Shown one piece after another: positions 60,311 to 64,000 of a DNA stretch of 64,000 bases. Numbering within the stretch: position 1 is the stretch's first letter; the number at the start of each line of letters is the position of its first letter. Source of the DNA: Burkholderia cenocepacia (GTDB lineage Bacteria > Pseudomonadota > Gammaproteobacteria > Burkholderiales > Burkholderiaceae); contig NZ_UAQZ01000012.1 in the NCBI RefSeq assembly GCF_900446215.1, positions 62,001 to 126,000 of the forward strand, given 5' to 3'. The notes under the pieces were generated by a model, which was not told the DNA's origin, searched no databases, and saw only the letters and a list, made by a program, of their open reading frames with translations. The position numbers and the translations under genes were made by a program.

Positions 60311-60379
60311 CTGCATGCATGAGCGGCCGGGCAACGACCTGCGCCGCCGCCCCCGCTTCAGACCATCACATCAAGCTGC

Positions 60380-61519
60380 TTACTTGCCGCCGATGCTCTT
60401 CAGCGGCTTCCACTCGCCCTTCTCGACCTTGTACATCGTGATGCCGCCGTTCTTCAGGTCGCCCTTCGCGTCATACGCGACGTGCGTCGACGTGACGCCG
60501 GCCATGTCGGTCTTCGCGAGCACCGGCAGGTACTTCGCCGGATCGGTCGAATCGGCCTTCTTCATCGCGTTCAGCATCGCCATCGCGCCGTCGTACGCGT
60601 ACGGCGAGTACGTCTGCACGTCTTCGCCGAAACGCTTCTTGTACTTGTCGGCGTAGGTCTTGCCGCCCGGCATTTCTTCCAGCGGGAGGCCGGCCAGCGA
60701 AGCGATCGTGCCGTCGGCCGCGTTGCCCGCGATCTTCAGGAACGTCGGCGTCTTCACCATTTCGCCGCTCATCAGCGGTGCGTTGAAGCCCAGCGCCTTC
60801 ATCTGCTTGACCATCGGCGCTGCCTGCGAATCCGCACCGCCGTAGTAGACGAGGTCCGGCTTCGCCGCCTTCAGCTTCGTGAGAATCGCCTTGAAGTCGA
60901 CGGCCTTGTCGTTCGTGAATTCGCGGTCGACGATCGTCGCGCCGCCGGCCTTCGCGGCCTTCTCGAACTGGTCGGCGAGACCCTGGCCGTAGGCCGTGCG
61001 GTCGTCGACGATCGCGATCTTCTTCATGCCGAGATCCTTCGACGCGAACGTGCCGGCCACCGAGCCCTGCTGCGTGTCGGACGTCATCATGCGGAAGGTC
61101 GTCTTGTAGCCTTGCTGCGTGTATTCCGGCGCCGTCGCCATCGCGATTTCCGGAATGCCCGCGTTCGCGTAGATACGCGAAGCCGGAATCGTCGTGCCCG
61201 AGTTGAAGTGGCCGAGCATGCCCTTGATGCCGTCGTCGACCAGCTTCTGCGCGACCGTCGTGCCCGTACGCGGGTCAGCCTGGTCGTCCTGCGTGCTCAG
61301 CACGAACTTCACCGGCTTGCCGCCGATCTTCGGGTTCGTCGCGTTGAAGTCTTCCAGCGCGAGCACGATCCCGTTCTGCATATCCTTGCCGTAGTGCGCC
61401 TGCGCGCCCGTCATCGGCCCTGCGTAACCGATCTTCACGTCATCCGCATGGGCCGTCCCCGCCAGCGACATGACCGCGACGAACGTCGCGCCTGCCACCT
61501 TTTTCATCGTGTGTTGCAT
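60380..61519 (-). CDS. livK: branched-chain amino acid ABC transporter binding protein
   Basis: This 379-aa periplasmic receptor has a signal peptide (MKKVAGATFVAVMSLAGTAHA) and the type I fold of LivK/LivJ: DVKIGYAGPMTGAQAHYGKDMQNG at the N-terminus and GHFNSGTTIPASRIYANAGIPEI near residue 110. AAGGAG lies 7 bases before the ATG. It follows putA by 84 bases on the same strand. Leucine-type specificity is inferred from family; no permease gene is visible. Confidence 0.88.
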   Translation of the reverse strand: MQHTMKKVAGATFVAVMSLAGTAHADDVKIGYAGPMTGAQAHYGKDMQNGIVLALEDFNATNPKIGGKPVKFVLSTQDDQADPRTGTTVAQKLVDDGIKGMLGHFNSGTTIPASRIYANAGIPEIAMATAPEYTQQGYKTTFRMMTSDTQQGSVAGTFASKDLGMKKIAIVDDRTAYGQGLADQFEKAAKAGGATIVDREFTNDKAVDFKAILTKLKAAKPDLVYYGGADSQAAPMVKQMKALGFNAPLMSGEMVKTPTFLKIAGNAADGTIASLAGLPLEEMPGGKTYADKYKKRFGEDVQTYSPYAYDGAMAMLNAMKKADSTDPAKYLPVLAKTDMAGVTSTHVAYDAKGDLKNGGITMYKVEKGEWKPLKSIGGK

Positions 61520-61603
61520 AGCATCTCCTTGGTACCAGGGTAAATGGAGCGGCTTCGGGATCGCCTTGCCGCTTCCTTTGTTTGATCCGAACGGCAAGGA
61601 TGA

Positions 61604-64000
61604 TCAGCCGATCGTCATCAAATTCGCATTGCCGCCCGCCGCGGCCGTGTTCACGCTCACCGAGCGTTCCGTCAACAGCCGCTCGAGCGCGTAGTCTTCC
61701 GCGCCGCCGTTCTCGAACGCGCCCGCCGATACGCCCTGCACCGACACGATCGGGCCCGGCCGCTGCGCGACGTCCTTCACGAGCGTCTGCAGTTCGTCGC
61801 TGTCGCCTTCGAACAGCACCGCGTCGAACGGCGCGTCGGCCTGCTTGCGCACCGCCGCGTGCGCCTTCAGCGACGCCGGCAGCGCGGCGACCAGCGCCTC
61901 GCCCGCCGCGCCGGCGAACAGTGCGCGGTTGCCGGTCGCGAGCACCGCCGCGAACTGCGCACGCGCGCCGCCCGGCGTGGCCGCGACACACAGCACCGTG
62001 CCGCGCGGGCCGAGTGTATACGTGTTTCGCTCGCCCGTCGGCCCGGTCAGCACCGCGGTCGCGCCGGCCGGCACCTGTGCGAGGTAGCCGTCGCAACGCG
62101 CGGCCAGCGCCGGCTCGCGCTGCTCGATCAGCCAGTCGCGCAGCGTCGTGAGCGCCGCCGCCGGATTGCCGCGTGCATCGCTTTCGGTCGCGCCGTCCGC
62201 CACCAGCGACTGCGCGAGCGCGCGCGGCAGCCCCGACGGACGCGTCGCGAGCAGGCGCTGCAGGTACAGCGCGCCACCGGCCTTCGGGCCCGTGCCCGAC
62301 AGCCCTTCGCCGCCGAACGGCTGCACGCCGACCACCGCGCCGATCACGTTGCGGTTCACGTAGATGTTGCCCACGTGCGCATTCGAGATCACGTGCGCGA
62401 TCGTCTCGTCGATCCGCGTGTGGATGCCGAGCGTCAGCCCGTAGCCGGTCGCGCGGATCTGCTCGAGCAGCTTGTCGAGCTGGCTGCGGCGGTAGCGCAC
62501 CACGTGCAGCACGGGGCCGAACACTTCGCGCTTCAACTCGTCGATGCTGCCGATCTCGATCAGCGTCGGCGGCACGAACGTGCCGTGCGCGCATGCGTCG
62601 GGCATCGGCAGTTGCGTGACCGTGTGGCCCTTGTCCTTCATCGCCGCGATGTGCGTGTCGATCGTCTGCTTCGCCTCGGCGTCGATCACCGGGCCGACGT
62701 CGGTCGACAGCCGGTCCGGGTTGCCGAGCGCCAGCTCGTGCATCGCGCCCTTCAACATCGTCAGCGTGCGGTCCGCGACGTCGTCCTGCAGACACAGAAC
62801 GCGCAGCGCCGAACACCGTTGACCGGCCGAGTCGAACGACGACTGCATCACGTCCGCGACGACCTGCTCCGCGAGCGCCGACGAATCGACGATCATCGCG
62901 TTCTGGCCGCCCGTTTCCGCGATCAGCGGAATCGGCTTGCCGTCCGGGTCGAGGCGCGCGGACAGCGTCTTGTTGATCAGGCGTGCGACTTCGGTCGAAC
63001 CGGTGAACATCACCGCACGCGTGCGCGCATCGGCGACCAGCGCCGCACCGACGGTCTCGCCGGTGCCCGGCAGCAGTTGCACCGCGCCGGCCGGCACGCC
63101 GGCCTCGCGCAGCAGGCGCACGGCTTGCGCGGCGATCAGCGGCGTCTGTTCGGCCGGCTTCGCGAGCACCGTGTTGCCGGCGGCGAGCGCCGCGGCGACC
63201 TGGCCCATGAAGATCGCGAGCGGGAAGTTCCACGGGCTGATACAGACCACGGGGCCGAGCGGGCGGTGCGTGTCGTTCGAGAACTCGCCGCGGATCTGCG
63301 CCGCGTAGTAGCGCAGGAAGTCGACCGCTTCGCGGATCTCGGCGATCGCGTTCGGCAGCGACTTGCCGGCTTCGCGCACGATCAGGCCCATCAGCGTGTG
63401 CATCTGCGCTTCGAGCAGGTCGGCGGCGCGCACCAGGCAATCGGCGCGCGCGTCGACCGGCGTCGCCTGCCAGATCGGCGCGGCGGCCACCGCGTGCGCG
63501 AGCGCCGCGCTCACGTGTTCGGACGTCGCTTCGCTGACCGTGCCGACCACGTCGCGCTGGTCGGCCGGGTTGCGCACGTCGCGCGCCGGCGCATCGGCGA
63601 GCGCGTCGTCGGCGAGCATCGGCGCCGCGCGCCACGGGTGGTGCGCGCTCGCGAGCAGCGCGGACGACAGCGACGCGAGACGGTGTTCGTTCGACAGGTC
63701 GAGGCCCATCGAGTTGGGACGCTCGTCGCCATACAGGTTGCGCGGCAGCGGGATCTTCGCGTGCGGCGCGCCGAGCGGCACGACCTTCGACGCTTCGTCG
63801 ACCGGATCGGCAACGAGCTCCTTCACCGACACGGTCTTATCGGCGATGCGGTTCACGAACGACGTGTTCGCGCCGTTTTCCAGCAGACGGCGCACGAGGT
63901 ACGCGAGCAGCGTCTCGTGCGTGCCGACCGGCGCGTACACGCGGCACGGGCGGTTCAGCTTGTCGCGACCGGTGACTTCCTCGTACAGCGGCTCGCCCAT
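61604..64000 (-). CDS. putA: PutA, proline dehydrogenase / P5C dehydrogenase, C-terminal part (partial)
   Basis: The visible 798 residues start inside the proline dehydrogenase end (MGEPLYEEVTG ... RLLENGANTSFVNRIAD) and continue through the P5C dehydrogenase domain. Active-site signatures are IAETGGQNAMIVDSSA (Glu) and FDSAGQRCSALRVLCLQ (Cys), with SPWNFPLAIFMGQVAAAL for NAD. A C-terminal domain of about 200 residues follows, as in the longest trifunctional-type PutA. The 5' part lies beyond the window. PutA oxidises proline to glutamate at the membrane. Confidence 0.95.
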   Translation of the reverse strand: MGEPLYEEVTGRDKLNRPCRVYAPVGTHETLLAYLVRRLLENGANTSFVNRIADKTVSVKELVADPVDEASKVVPLGAPHAKIPLPRNLYGDERPNSMGLDLSNEHRLASLSSALLASAHHPWRAAPMLADDALADAPARDVRNPADQRDVVGTVSEATSEHVSAALAHAVAAAPIWQATPVDARADCLVRAADLLEAQMHTLMGLIVREAGKSLPNAIAEIREAVDFLRYYAAQIRGEFSNDTHRPLGPVVCISPWNFPLAIFMGQVAAALAAGNTVLAKPAEQTPLIAAQAVRLLREAGVPAGAVQLLPGTGETVGAALVADARTRAVMFTGSTEVARLINKTLSARLDPDGKPIPLIAETGGQNAMIVDSSALAEQVVADVMQSSFDSAGQRCSALRVLCLQDDVADRTLTMLKGAMHELALGNPDRLSTDVGPVIDAEAKQTIDTHIAAMKDKGHTVTQLPMPDACAHGTFVPPTLIEIGSIDELKREVFGPVLHVVRYRRSQLDKLLEQIRATGYGLTLGIHTRIDETIAHVISNAHVGNIYVNRNVIGAVVGVQPFGGEGLSGTGPKAGGALYLQRLLATRPSGLPRALAQSLVADGATESDARGNPAAALTTLRDWLIEQREPALAARCDGYLAQVPAGATAVLTGPTGERNTYTLGPRGTVLCVAATPGGARAQFAAVLATGNRALFAGAAGEALVAALPASLKAHAAVRKQADAPFDAVLFEGDSDELQTLVKDVAQRPGPIVSVQGVSAGAFENGGAEDYALERLLTERSVSVNTAAAGGNANLMTIG

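Overview
The window is high-GC DNA with Burkholderia-type gene content. It carries a P2-like prophage, a tandem glycine riboswitch before gcvTHP, ethanolamine ammonia-lyase genes, a cadmium/zinc efflux unit and PutA. I place it in Burkholderia sensu lato from gene content and codon style alone; no database search was made.

Positions 1-13743 are the right part of a P2-like prophage. Late tail genes on the plus strand (end of the tail tube gene, E with its -1 frameshift product, tape measure, U, D) are followed by a 98-aa minus-strand gene, a group II intron, a CI-like repressor, and an early plus-strand block: ribbon-helix-helix protein, Ogr zinc finger, large primase/helicase, HTH protein and tyrosine integrase. 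The integrase reads toward a tRNA-Arg(CCG), whose 3' end is the probable attachment site. The group II intron interrupts a near-consensus LexA box one base before its end. Joining the flanks restores the box upstream of the 98-aa gene. That gene is therefore a candidate SOS-controlled phage function, and the LexA box now lies directly upstream of the intron that encodes the maturase.

Positions 13900-31800 are mostly core genes: a dihaem cytochrome c, a Rep helicase, an SGNH hydrolase, a Gfo/Idh/MocA oxidoreductase and a small lipoprotein. Then come the glycine cleavage genes gcvT-gcvH-gcvP behind two glycine aptamers, a PL5-type alginate lyase and an L-serine deaminase; together GcvTHP and SdaA lead glycine and serine toward pyruvate. 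A ParE-like toxin/antitoxin pair with a VapC remnant follows, then a ThDP enzyme translationally coupled to a family-9-like glycosyltransferase.

Positions 31800-42700 form an ethanolamine catabolism neighbourhood: an EutR-like AraC regulator, an aldehyde dehydrogenase with a textbook sigma-54 promoter, two related FMN-barrel proteins, an MFS pump with a divergent LysR regulator, and the eat-eutB-eutC cluster. The implied route is uptake (Eat), cleavage to acetaldehyde and ammonia (EutBC), and oxidation to acetate (aldehyde dehydrogenase).

Positions 42800-64000 hold a mechanosensitive-channel-like protein, an AraC/GyrI regulator, a CadA-type ATPase with a His-rich leader and divergent CadR, a PadR regulator, and an aminotransferase / solute-binding protein / FAD oxidase cluster. 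An IS110-family element sits between the ribosome binding site and the start codon of the solute-binding protein. A TetR / AidB-like / acyl-CoA ligase group follows. An IS3-family element has landed in the loop of the terminator after the ligase. A LivK-like binding protein and the 3' part of putA close the window.
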